Of a stretch of 64,000 bases of DNA, positions 42,997 through 50,584 are shown piece after piece. The number at the start of each line of letters is the position of its first letter. Within the stretch, counting starts at the first letter, position 1. The stretch covers positions 30,412-94,411 of the forward strand of contig JAJPGV010000018.1 of assembly GCA_021325635.1 (NCBI GenBank), written 5' to 3'. This DNA comes from Chloroflexota bacterium (GTDB lineage: Bacteria > Chloroflexota > JAJPGV01). The position numbers and the translations under genes are program-made. The notes under the pieces are model-generated. The model was not told the DNA's origin, ran no database searches, and worked only from the letters and a program-made list of their open reading frames with translations.

Positions 42997-43557
42997 CTAG
43001 ATGTTAGCGAGCGCAGGTGCCGGTTCGAGTGCCCCAGCCTCGGGAATGTACAACACCGGCTGAGTGAAGCGGTGGAACAGCCGCCGGTGCTCGGGGCTCA
43101 AACAACGAAAGGCCTGCTGGCTCAACGCGAAGCTCTTGGAGCCAAGCGTGGCGGTGATGTTGACCGTATCCCCGATGACGTCCAGCCGTCCGGACCTGCC
43201 CATCGGTCCGAGGGTGACTTCACCGTAATGGGCGTTGACATAAAGCCAGCTGTTGATGCCGCGCCGTTTGAACCAGGCGTCCACCTGGCGTTTGAGCTCC
43301 ATCAGGGCCATGATCCCGCCGCCCGCCAGCTCTTGCGGATAGATCGCCAGCGCGGAGTCGCCCATGAACTTGATCACCAGGCCGCCGGTTCGTTGGACAT
43401 GATCCTCCGTGAGCAGGTAGAACTCGTGCAGGTCGGCGAACATGCGGATGCTGCCGCGTTCCTTCATCAGTTGAAAGAACAGCCGCCAGTCGCAAAGAGC
43501 CACGAGGACGTTGGCTTGAATGGGCTGCGCCATTGCCCGTTCGAAGGTCGGGTGCAT
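42997..43557 (-). CDS. class III nucleotidyl-cyclase-like protein, catalytic Arg missing
   Basis: A 186-residue protein consisting of little more than one cyclase homology domain. The metal-binding aspartates are Asp23 (ALCDWRLFF) and Asp67 (KFMGDSALA). The base-recognising positions Lys63 and Asp126 (LDVIGD) and the transition-state Asn133 are present. The transition-state Arg (usual N-x-A-A-R) is Thr137 (VNITATL), so activity is doubtful. AGGAGG lies upstream of ATG 43557; the frame is open to 43692. It is divergent from dapE. It may be an inactive sensor, or an enzyme with another nucleotide reaction. Confidence 0.82.
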   Translation of the reverse strand: MHPTFERAMAQPIQANVLVALCDWRLFFQLMKERGSIRMFADLHEFYLLTEDHVQRTGGLVIKFMGDSALAIYPQELAGGGIMALMELKRQVDAWFKRRGINSWLYVNAHYGEVTLGPMGRSGRLDVIGDTVNITATLGSKSFALSQQAFRCLSPEHRRLFHRFTQPVLYIPEAGALEPAPALANI

Positions 43558-43682
43558 GGGTGGTGCGCCTCCTCGAAAATTTGGTGGTGTATACAGCCGG
43601 TCTGTGTTGCCCGGCGGTGCAGGCGCGTCTATCGCCAGCCCGTGCGTCTGGCAGTCAATGGGCATGTTACCTTGAACCCATC

Positions 43683-44786
43683 GTGCAGCCAACCAGCGAC
43701 CTCGAGCGGCGGCTGGCGCTGCGCACCCTGGAGCTGGTCGACATTTCTTCCGTCAGCCACAATGAGGCCCAGCTGGCGGCGCACATCGCTGGCTTGCTGC
43801 GCCCGCTGCGCCAGCTCGAGCTGACGGAAGTCGCTGGTCACGGGCTGTGCCTGGCGCCCGCCGTGCCATCGAATCGACCGCTCGTGGTGCTGGCCGGCCA
43901 CCTCGACACGGTGCCCGAGCAGGACAACCTGCCCGGCCGCATTGACGGCCAAACCCTGCACGGCCTTGGCGCGAGCGACATGAAGGGCGCGCTGGCGGTC
44001 ATGATCGAGCTGGCTCGCTGGCTGGATGCCGGCTCAGCCGCGGACAGGGTGCTGGACTGCGGCTTCCTGTTCTTCGCTCGGGAAGAGCTGCCGGTGAGCG
44101 AGAGCGCCGTGCCGGCGCTGTTCTCGAGCTGGCCCAGGCTGCGTGAAGCGGCGCTGGTGGTGGTCATGGAGCCGACCGATTGCACGCTGCAGATCGGCTG
44201 CTTGGGGAACCTGAACGCCGAGCTCACGTTTCGCGGCCGGAGCGCACATTCGGCCCGGCCATGGCAGGGCGAGAACGCGCTGCACAAGGCCATCGCCGCG
44301 CTCCGACCGCTGACAGCCATCGAGCCGCGGCCCGTTCGCATCGGCGAGCTGACCTACACTGAGGTGCTGAGCCTGACGCAGATCGCCGGCGGCATCGCCC
44401 AGAACGTGATCCCGGATCGCGTCACCTGCCACCTAAACTTCCGCTATGCGCCCACACGCACGCCCGACGAGGCCGAAGATTACCTGCGCGGGCTGGCTCC
44501 GGAGGTTGCCGAGCTGCGCGTAGTGGGCAATTCGCCGCCGGCCCGAGCGGCAGTCGACAACCGCTGGGTTCGCCGCCTGCAGGCCATTGGCGGCCTAGCG
44601 GTGGAGGCCAAGCAGGCCTGGACGCCGGTAGCCGAGTTCAGCGCCGAGGGGCTGGACGCGATTAACTTCGGCCCGGGCGCCAGCCGCTTCGCTCACCAGC
44701 GTGACGAGCAGGTGCATCTGCCCGACGTGGTGCGCTCCTTCGACATCCTGCGGCGCTTCATCCTGGTAGACGAGGCCGCCAACTGA
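43683..44786 (+). CDS. dapE: succinyl-diaminopimelate desuccinylase (M20 peptidase)
   Basis: A 367-residue M20-family zinc hydrolase. Ligands and catalytic residues are visible: His73 and Asp75 in GHLDTVPE, the bridging Asp99 in GASDMKG, and the general-base pair Glu134-Glu135 (AREELP). A dimerisation-domain segment RGRSAHSARPWQGENA follows. It removes succinate from N-succinyl-LL-diaminopimelate. Assignment as dapE rather than another M20 enzyme rests on the dapC, dapD and dapF genes just downstream. I chose GTG 43683; the frame is open upstream to 43533, and no clear ribosome site is present. Confidence 0.9.
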   Translation: MQPTSDLERRLALRTLELVDISSVSHNEAQLAAHIAGLLRPLRQLELTEVAGHGLCLAPAVPSNRPLVVLAGHLDTVPEQDNLPGRIDGQTLHGLGASDMKGALAVMIELARWLDAGSAADRVLDCGFLFFAREELPVSESAVPALFSSWPRLREAALVVVMEPTDCTLQIGCLGNLNAELTFRGRSAHSARPWQGENALHKAIAALRPLTAIEPRPVRIGELTYTEVLSLTQIAGGIAQNVIPDRVTCHLNFRYAPTRTPDEAEDYLRGLAPEVAELRVVGNSPPARAAVDNRWVRRLQAIGGLAVEAKQAWTPVAEFSAEGLDAINFGPGASRFAHQRDEQVHLPDVVRSFDILRRFILVDEAAN

Positions 44787-44799
44787 CCATCGCCCTCTA

Positions 44800-45105
44800 T
44801 TCCCCGCCCCCCAGCCCCCGACTCCTGGCCCCCAGCCCCTGGCCCCCGGCCTCCGGCCCCCGGCTCCCGCGCAGTCTGGCCGCGTCCCGGCACTCGGCAC
44901 TCCGCACTCGGCACTCGGTGCCCGGCCCCCGGCCCCCGTGCAGCCTGGCCGCGTCCCGTCACTCGGCACTCGGCACGCGGCACTCGGTGCCCGGCCCCCG
45001 GCCCCCGCGCAGCCTCGCCGCGTCCCGGCCCCCGGCCCCCGACCCCTGGCCCCCGCGCACTCTCGCTGCGTCCCGGCACTCGGCACTCCGCACTCGGCAC
45101 TCCCG
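44800..45105. repeat. heptanucleotide (7-bp period) repeat array between dapE and dapC
   Basis: The 319-base gap between dapE and dapC is almost wholly 7-bp-periodic sequence. Variants of CCCCGGC, CCCCAGC and CCCTGGC fill 44805-44870; GCACTCG, GCACTCC, GTGCCCG and GCCCCCG follow. A higher-order unit of about 69 bp, beginning GCAGYCTGGCCGCGTCCCG, occurs at about 44871 and 44940, with shorter degenerate copies at about 45009 and 45057. The array ends exactly at the TTG start of dapC. It resembles the short tandem heptamer repeats known from cyanobacteria. Confidence 0.85.
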
Positions 45106-46257
45106 TTGATCCCCCTCAACCCGGTGCTCACAGCGATGCGCACCTATCCTTATCTGAAGCTGGAGGAGGCCAAGCGCGAAGCGGCCGCCCGGGGTGTGCG
45201 CATCCTGGACTTTGGCGTGGGCGACCCGCGGGAGAAGACCGACGGACGCATCAGGCAAGCGCTGGTGGACGGCCTCACTGAGGTTTCCAGCTACCCGGCC
45301 GCGGCTGGGCTGCCCGCGCTGCGCGAAGCCATCGCCGCTTGGTACGAGCGGCGTTTCGGGCTGCGGCTCGATCCGCAACGGGAGATCGTTCCGACGCTGG
45401 GCAGCAAGGAGGCGATCTTCCTGATGGCGCTGGTGGTGGGCCAGCCGCGCGGCCGCAAGAACGTGGTGGTCGTGCCAGAGCCGGCCTACCCGGTGTACGA
45501 GCGTGGGGCGCTGTTTGCCGGCATGGAGGTGCTGCGCCTGCCGCTCCGTGAATCCAATAGCTTCTTGCCCGACCTCGCCTCCCTCACCCCGGAGGTGCTG
45601 GATCACGTGGCGCTGTTCTGGGTGAACTATCCGAATAATCCGACCGCCGCTGTGGCGCCGCTGGAGCTCTATGAGGAGCTCAGCGCGCTGGCGGTGCGCC
45701 ACGAGTTCGTGCTGGCCTCGGACGAGGCTTACGGCGAGATCTACTTTGGCCGCCCGCCGGCAACAGCCCTGCAGGTGAGCGATCGCCGTAACGTCGCGGT
45801 GCTGAATACGCTCAGCAAGCGCTCATCGATGACCGGCTACCGCTCGGGGGCCATTATTGCCGGAGCGGAGCTGTGTGACGCCCTGCGGGCCTTTCGTCCT
45901 TCGGTGGGCGTTGCGCCTCAGGAGTTCGTCCAGCGCGCCTCGATTTGGGCCTGGAGCGACGAGCAGCATGTGGCCGACATGCGCGGCAGCTACGGCGCCA
46001 AGCGAAAGGTGCTGCTGGAAGCGCTGGAGCGCAAGCGCCTGCGAGTGGCTGGCTGTGAGGCCACCTTCTATCTATGGGTGGAGGTGCCGGCTGGGGAGAC
46101 GTCCGAAGACTTTGCGCTGCGGCTGCTGCGGGCAGGCGTGGTCGTGGTGCCGGGATCGTATTTTGGCGCCGCGGGCGAAGGCTACGTTCGCTTTGCCCTG
46201 GTGCCCACTTTGGAAGAATGCCGCGTGGCGGCGGAAATATTGGAGGGTCTGTTATGA
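45106..46257 (+). CDS. dapC: succinyldiaminopimelate aminotransferase-type PLP enzyme
   Basis: A 383-residue fold-type I aminotransferase. Family features include DFGVGDPRE near the start, TLGSKEAIFL, VNYPNNPT, ASDEAYGEIYF and the PLP lysine segment NTLSKRSSMTGYRSG. It would transaminate N-succinyl-2-amino-6-ketopimelate in the DAP pathway. I chose TTG 45106 (product MIPLNPVLTAMRTYPY); ATG 45136 is an alternative. Upstream codons in the same frame are translated heptamer repeats and not part of the protein. Its stop overlaps the dapD start by four bases. Confidence 0.92.
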   Translation: MIPLNPVLTAMRTYPYLKLEEAKREAAARGVRILDFGVGDPREKTDGRIRQALVDGLTEVSSYPAAAGLPALREAIAAWYERRFGLRLDPQREIVPTLGSKEAIFLMALVVGQPRGRKNVVVVPEPAYPVYERGALFAGMEVLRLPLRESNSFLPDLASLTPEVLDHVALFWVNYPNNPTAAVAPLELYEELSALAVRHEFVLASDEAYGEIYFGRPPATALQVSDRRNVAVLNTLSKRSSMTGYRSGAIIAGAELCDALRAFRPSVGVAPQEFVQRASIWAWSDEQHVADMRGSYGAKRKVLLEALERKRLRVAGCEATFYLWVEVPAGETSEDFALRLLRAGVVVVPGSYFGAAGEGYVRFALVPTLEECRVAAEILEGLL

Positions 46258-47075
46258 GCGAACACGAGCTCGAGCCTGTCATTGAGGGCATCTGGAGCGA
46301 TCACGCCAAGCTGTCCGAGCCGGGTGGGCCGGAAGCGGTCGAACACGTCGTCAACATGCTGGATCAGGGGCTGCTGCGCGTCGCCACCAAGGAAGGTGAC
46401 CAGTGGACGGTCCATGAGTGGATCAAGAAAGCGGTGCTGCTGTACTTCCAGATCCGAGCGATGCATCTGCATGAGGTGGGGCCCTTCGAGTACTACGACA
46501 AGATCCCGCTGAAGCAGGACTATCGCGATCTCCGGGTCCGGGTGGTGCCGCCCGCGGTTGCGCGCCATGGCGCCTACCTGGCCCCCGGCGTGATCCTCAT
46601 GCCGAGCTACGTCAACATCGGCGCGTGGGTTGGGCCGAACACCATGGTCGACACGTGGGCCACTGTGGGATCATGCGCCCAGATCGGCGCGAACGTGCAC
46701 CTGGCCGGGGGCGTCGGCATCGGCGGTGTGCTGGAGCCGCTTCAGGCGCGCCCAGTGATCGTCGAGGACGGCGCCTTCATCGGGTCGCGCTGCATTGTGA
46801 CGGAGGGCATGGTGGTTGGTGAAGAGGCCGTGCTGGGTGCGGGCGTGTCGCTTACCGGCTCCGTGCCGATCATCGATGTGACCGGGCCCGAGCCGGTCGA
46901 GTATCGAGGCTACGTGCCGCCGCGCTCCGTGGTCGTGCCCGGCAGCCGCACCAAGCGCTTTCCTGCCGGCGAATACCAGCTCAACGCCGCCCTGATCATC
47001 GGCCGCCGCCAGCCTTCGACCGATCTCAAAGTCAGCCTCAACGATGCCCTCCGCGAGCACGGCGTGACCGTGTAA
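46254..47075 (+). CDS. dapD: tetrahydrodipicolinate N-succinyltransferase
   Basis: A 273-residue enzyme of normal DapD length. The N-terminal helical part (IEGIWSDHAKL) is followed by a left-handed hexapeptide beta-helix from about residue 95 (RVVPPAVARHGAYLAPGVIL, SYVNIGAWVGPNTMVDTWA, SCAQIGANVHL). It adds succinyl from succinyl-CoA to tetrahydrodipicolinate, the committing step of the succinylase branch. ATG 46254 overlaps the dapC TGA. The stop is followed at once by the second heptamer repeat array. Confidence 0.97.
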   Translation: MSEHELEPVIEGIWSDHAKLSEPGGPEAVEHVVNMLDQGLLRVATKEGDQWTVHEWIKKAVLLYFQIRAMHLHEVGPFEYYDKIPLKQDYRDLRVRVVPPAVARHGAYLAPGVILMPSYVNIGAWVGPNTMVDTWATVGSCAQIGANVHLAGGVGIGGVLEPLQARPVIVEDGAFIGSRCIVTEGMVVGEEAVLGAGVSLTGSVPIIDVTGPEPVEYRGYVPPRSVVVPGSRTKRFPAGEYQLNAALIIGRRQPSTDLKVSLNDALREHGVTV

Positions 47076-47263
47076 GGTCGCTGCGCTCCCAGTGAGGGTC
47101 GCTGCGCTCCCAGTGAAGAGTGCAGAGTGCAGAGTGAAGAGTGCAGAGTGCAGAAGGAGCGGCGTTGCAAACTGCTGGCGTGACCGCATAGAGTCACCCG
47201 TTCGCCTTCACTCTTGCACTCTTCACTCTTCACTCTGCACTCTTCACTGGGAGCGCAGCGACC
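47076..47263. repeat. heptamer repeats arranged as a long inverted repeat between dapD and dapF
   Basis: GGTCGCTGCGCTCCCAGTGA occurs twice in tandem (47076-47095 and 47097-47116, 21-bp period). It is followed by GAGTGCA/GAGTGAA heptamers to about 47155. After about 50 unique bases, complementary heptamers (CTTCACT, CTGCACT) resume and end in TCACTGGGAGCGCAGCGACC (47244-47263), the exact complement of the left unit. The arms can form a hairpin of roughly 55 bp with mismatches. The right arm overlaps the last codons of dapF. Confidence 0.85.
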
Positions 47264-48072
47264 CTCCATTCGCCCTTGAAGACGTAGACGGCGGGTCCGG
47301 TCATGAAGACTTCGCCTTCACCGTCCCAGGCGAGCTCGAGCTGGCCGCCGGGGACTCGCATCGTCACCACCTCATCGGTGTAGCCCTGGAGGCGGGCGGC
47401 GACGGCGGTGGCGGCGGCGCCGGTACCGCAGGCCAGCGTCAAGCCTGCGCCGCGTTCCCAGCTGCGCAGGATCGCGTCGCTCCTGCTGACGATCTGGCAG
47501 AGGTGGAAGTTGACGCGGCTGGGAAACAGGGCGTGGCGCTCGACGAGCGGTCCCAGCTGCTGCAGATCGACCTGCCACGCATCGGGAACAAAGCGGACGG
47601 CGTGGGGATTGCCCATCGACACACAGGTCACGGAAAAGTCCAGACCGGGGAGGGGTAGATCCAGCACCGGGTTGTCCGTGCTGCCGACAGGGATGTCGGG
47701 ACCGTTCAGGATGGGCGGGCCCATCCCGACCTGGAGCCATTCGTTGGAGCCCCGGGGGCGGATCGTCAAGACTCCCGCGCCGGTCTCCACCGTCAGCTCG
47801 TTCCGGCCCGCTGCGGCGCCGTCCAGCAGGTAGCGAGCGAAGCAGCGGATGCCGTTGCCGCACATCTCGGCCTGGCTCCCATCGGGATTCCACATCTCCA
47901 TGCGAAAGTCGGCTCGATTGGACCGGCGTACCAGGAGCAGGCCGTCCGCGCCCACACCGAAGTGGCGATCGCCCATCTCCCTGGCCAGGCGCGGCCAGTC
48001 GGCCTCTCGACCGTCGCGACCGTCGATGAGCACGAAGTCGTTGCCGGCGCCGTGCATTTTCAGGAATTCCAT
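47230..48072 (-). CDS. dapF: diaminopimelate epimerase
   Basis: A 280-residue enzyme with both catalytic cysteines in place: MCGNGIRC and LACGTGAAA. It also has KMHGAGNDFVLIDG at the start and FMTGPAVYVFKGEW near the end. It interconverts LL- and meso-diaminopimelate. The family usually ends soon after the latter motif; here about ten extra residues (RVAALPVKSAE) are encoded by the repeat array, which also supplies the stop at 47230. The gene is convergent with dapD, an unusual arrangement for two genes of one pathway. ATG 48072 matches the family start. Confidence 0.97.
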   Translation of the reverse strand: MEFLKMHGAGNDFVLIDGRDGREADWPRLAREMGDRHFGVGADGLLLVRRSNRADFRMEMWNPDGSQAEMCGNGIRCFARYLLDGAAAGRNELTVETGAGVLTIRPRGSNEWLQVGMGPPILNGPDIPVGSTDNPVLDLPLPGLDFSVTCVSMGNPHAVRFVPDAWQVDLQQLGPLVERHALFPSRVNFHLCQIVSRSDAILRSWERGAGLTLACGTGAAATAVAARLQGYTDEVVTMRVPGGQLELAWDGEGEVFMTGPAVYVFKGEWRVAALPVKSAE

Positions 48073-48179
48073 CGAAAGTGGGTCGAAGTGTAACGGCCGA
48101 TCTTCGACTCAGCCCGCGGGTTACCATGGCTGCAGGGGCCGGATCGGCCCTGTCACACTATGGCTGGTTAGGGCGGGGA

Positions 48180-48572
48180 ATGGCCAAGCGGCGCAAGCTC
48201 AGGCGTTGGCAAGAGGATAGAGACGAAGCGCCAGATCGGCAGGGGCGGCGCTCCCGCCGCCGCAAGGGGCGCTATCAGGCCGCGGAGCCGGAGGCGGCTG
48301 TAACAGTGGCCGAGTGTCGGAAACTGCCTCCGCGGCCCATCACCTGCCACCAGTGCGGCCACCTGATCGTGACGCGCAGCTTCGTGAAGTACGCGGGCCA
48401 GTCCTGGGATCGGGCGATTGTCTATCCCACGCTGACCTGCTTTCAGCAGCGCTGGACGCTGGAAGATCCCGACTCGGTCGAGGACCGCGCGGAAGTGAGT
48501 CCCTACCTCGTGGAGGGAGCCGATCGGTGCCCCGATTACCAGCGCGGCCGTCCGCGCGACCACGAATGGTAG
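48180..48572 (+). CDS. hypothetical basic protein with a Cys-x2-Cys motif
   Basis: A protein of about 130 residues. Residues 1-50 are strongly basic (KRRKLRRW, RRSRRRKGRY). A CHQCGH motif follows, then two more Cys residues (TCFQQRW and RCPDYQRGRP), which could form a zinc site. I do not recognise a family. ATG 48180 is favoured by a G-rich upstream stretch; the frame is open to 48078. It is divergent from dapF and convergent with a membrane protein gene. Confidence 0.55.
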   Translation: MAKRRKLRRWQEDRDEAPDRQGRRSRRRKGRYQAAEPEAAVTVAECRKLPPRPITCHQCGHLIVTRSFVKYAGQSWDRAIVYPTLTCFQQRWTLEDPDSVEDRAEVSPYLVEGADRCPDYQRGRPRDHEW

Positions 48573-48608
48573 TGCGTGTCTGCCTGGTGCCTGCGAACGG
48601 GGTGGCTC

Positions 48609-49160
48609 TCAGCTGCCGGCGGAAGGACCGGCGCCGGATTGCGCTGTCCGCTCGCGAGGGCGGCTCACCGCGGCCGGCAGAGCGCAGCTCGCGGCCAGCG
48701 TTCGCAGCAGCAGCACGATTGAGAGCAGCAGCAGCCCGGCGCTGATGAGGAGCAGCAGGCCGCTGTAGCGGCGCACAGCGCCATTGAACGCCAGCAGCGC
48801 CGTCCCCGAGAAGCCCGCGAAGGACAGCAGCGCGGGGACTACAAACGGCGCGCAGCACGAGACACCCAGAAGCCCGAAGAGCGTGGCCAAGCCGCCACCG
48901 AGCGCCGCGGCGGCCGACCGGGCCTTGAGCAGCGCGCTCACCTGCAGCGGCAGCAGCAGTCCGAACAGCGCCGACAGCAGCAGCACTCCCGCCAACTCGG
49001 CCGGCGCGGCGTGGAGCTCCCCGCCGTAGGGATAGCGTTTCAGCAGCTCTCCGCTCCACAACAGGAGCAGCAGCATGGCAGCCCCACCGGCCAGCGCCAG
49101 CAGATAGGCCCAGGGCCGTGCGAAGGCCACTGATAGGGCGGCGCGCAGCGCCGAGGTCAC
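48609..49160 (-). CDS. membrane protein with a conserved-looking Cys-Cys, partner of the DUF929-like protein
   Basis: A 183-residue protein with about four to five hydrophobic helices, near residues 17-36, 56-78, 88-118, 120-128 and 132-152. The sequence GVSCCAPFVVPALL places two adjacent cysteines in or next to a helix. Its start overlaps the end of the upstream thioredoxin-like gene by four bases. The pair may pass electrons across the membrane to the extracytoplasmic thiol protein, as CcdA does for its partners, but this protein is not obviously CcdA. The C-terminal tail is basic and low in complexity. Confidence 0.7.
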   Translation of the reverse strand: MTSALRAALSVAFARPWAYLLALAGGAAMLLLLLWSGELLKRYPYGGELHAAPAELAGVLLLSALFGLLLPLQVSALLKARSAAAALGGGLATLFGLLGVSCCAPFVVPALLSFAGFSGTALLAFNGAVRRYSGLLLLISAGLLLLSIVLLLRTLAASCALPAAVSRPRERTAQSGAGPSAGS

Positions 49161-50038
49161 GCCGGGCAGGCGCTGGCGGGGGCGCCGCCGGTCGCGGCAC
49201 AGATGTAGCGGGCAATGATCTGGGCTTCGTTGGTAATGGCCTCCGTGGCCGGCGTCTTCTCGCCGCGCTGCAGCTGCCCCGCCACGGTCTCGAAGGTTTG
49301 GCCCTGAAGCAGACCGGGCGAAAAGCCGGGCCCCAGCCCCGCGTACTGTCCGTTGATCACCATGAATGGCCAGCCACCCGTTGGGTCGTAGCGGTCCACG
49401 TACGTCTTCTCATCACTCGACAGCGGATCCAGCGGCTTGGAGTTGTGGTCGTAGATCTCCTTGTCTGAAAAGGCGACGTAGAGGCTGTCGTAGCGCGCGG
49501 GCCGGAGATCGTAGGTCGGTACCGGCTTGAAGCCGTCGATACCGTCGTTGGAGCGCTCCTGGCCGAAGCCGCTCAGCGTGCCGAACTTGCGCAGGGCCTC
49601 TACGAGCGCCCAGCGCTCGGCCGCGCAATACGGGCAGAACTGCGCCCCCATGAAGAACAGCGGCACCTTCTCGCCCGGGCTCGGAGTTTGGGACACGGCC
49701 TTGAAGATGCCGGCAGGGGGCAGGGTCTGCACGTTGAGCGGACGTGTCCAGGCCGTGACGGGCGCAGAAGCGGAGCCGGCCGGCTCCTGAGCCGCCGGAC
49801 TCTGGGAGATCGTGGAGGCCGGCTGAGCCGGCGCCGTGGCAGGAGCGGCAGCTGGCGCGGCTGGCTGGCCAATGCCGGTTGCCCCACTCGCCGGATTCGC
49901 GCCGGGGGCGCTGCTCGCGGCGCCAGCGCCGCCCTGCGAAGAAGCGCCGCAGCCCGCTGCCGCGAGCATGATCAGCACGGGAAGCACAATGCCTCCTGCC
50001 ATCCTCACCCACGCGGTCCACGCGCGCCGGCCGTTCAT
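49157..50038 (-). CDS. DUF929-like thioredoxin-fold lipoprotein
   Basis: A 293-residue protein with a signal peptide ending LAAAGC (Cys30 lipidated) and a long Ala/Pro/Ser linker to about residue 92. The folded part contains FFMGAQFCPYCAAERWAL, a CxxC redox motif (about residues 134-137), and GGWPFMVINGQYAG. This matches the DUF929 family, which has a thioredoxin-like fold. It probably handles disulfides or thiols outside the cytoplasm. The membrane-protein gene that overlaps its 3' end is its likely partner. Confidence 0.85.
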   Translation of the reverse strand: MNGRRAWTAWVRMAGGIVLPVLIMLAAAGCGASSQGGAGAASSAPGANPASGATGIGQPAAPAAAPATAPAQPASTISQSPAAQEPAGSASAPVTAWTRPLNVQTLPPAGIFKAVSQTPSPGEKVPLFFMGAQFCPYCAAERWALVEALRKFGTLSGFGQERSNDGIDGFKPVPTYDLRPARYDSLYVAFSDKEIYDHNSKPLDPLSSDEKTYVDRYDPTGGWPFMVINGQYAGLGPGFSPGLLQGQTFETVAGQLQRGEKTPATEAITNEAQIIARYICAATGGAPASACPA

Positions 50039-50076
50039 GAGCTCACTGTACCCCGCCGCCGAGACGCTGTGTCGGG

Positions 50077-50373
50077 TTACTCACTCCAGTGGCTGCGGAT
50101 GCGCTCGATCGTCCCGGCACCGTCGGAGGTCACGACGAAGAGCTCCTGCACCGCCTGCCCGATCCGGGCCAGGCACTTCACCCCGCTGACGGTGTCCGTC
50201 TGCACCGTAACGGATAGGCTGGGATAGCGGTGTTTGACTTTGGATATGCGCCCAGCCACGACCGATTCGACGCCCGGCCAGGAGCTGATCTCGCGCAGCG
50301 CCGTCTCCACTCCTCGTACCACGGCATGCGGCTTCCCGCTGGCTCGGTTGGGCTTGTCGGCGTTGAGCTTCAC
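50077..50373 (-). CDS. small DUF2103-like protein
   Basis: A 98-residue protein that resembles the DUF2103 family, described as predicted metal-binding. It contains VRGVETALREISSWPGVESVVAGRI followed by a strand-rich part ending VQELFVVTSDGAGTIERIR. I see no definite metal motif. ATG 50373 has a reasonable promoter upstream (50420-50448). It is divergent from the NEW3-domain gene. The function is unknown. Confidence 0.65.
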   Translation of the reverse strand: MKLNADKPNRASGKPHAVVRGVETALREISSWPGVESVVAGRISKVKHRYPSLSVTVQTDTVSGVKCLARIGQAVQELFVVTSDGAGTIERIRSHWSE

Positions 50374-50419
50374 GGCAGGCTGTCTCGCTCCTCCGACCCA
50401 TCCGGGCAGACTCCTGTCA

Positions 50420-50448
50420 TATATCTCGTAACACGATGTTATTGTCAG
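50420..50448 (-). promoter_or_regulatory. putative minus-strand promoter
   Basis: Read on the minus strand, CTGACA (50448-50443) matches five of six bases of the -35 consensus and is followed after 17 bases by GATATA (50425-50420), within the AT-rich GATATATG. It would start transcription about 40 bases before the DUF2103-like ATG. Confidence 0.45.
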
Positions 50449-50528
50449 TATCGCCGCGCATTTCCGGACGCTGTGAGTATGATCGGCTGTTGACTGTTTG
50501 TATCAGAACCGACTCGAACGTTTGCTCG

Positions 50529-50534
50529 TATAAT
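50529..50534 (+). promoter_or_regulatory. consensus -10 element before the NEW3/ABC operon
   Basis: A perfect TATAAT stands 51 bases upstream of ATG 50585. No good -35 lies at 16-18 bases (GAACCG is the best); a TTGACT at 50490-50495 is too far away. The promoter may be activator-dependent. Confidence 0.45.
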
Positions 50535-50584
50535 CCTGTGCCGCGATGAGCGACGCAATCATCCGTGTAATTTAGGGAGGACCT

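Noticed and set aside
44800..47263. CRISPR-like look of the repeat arrays
   Set aside because: The repeats are 7-bp periodic and contiguous, with no unique spacers of constant length and no cas genes in the window.
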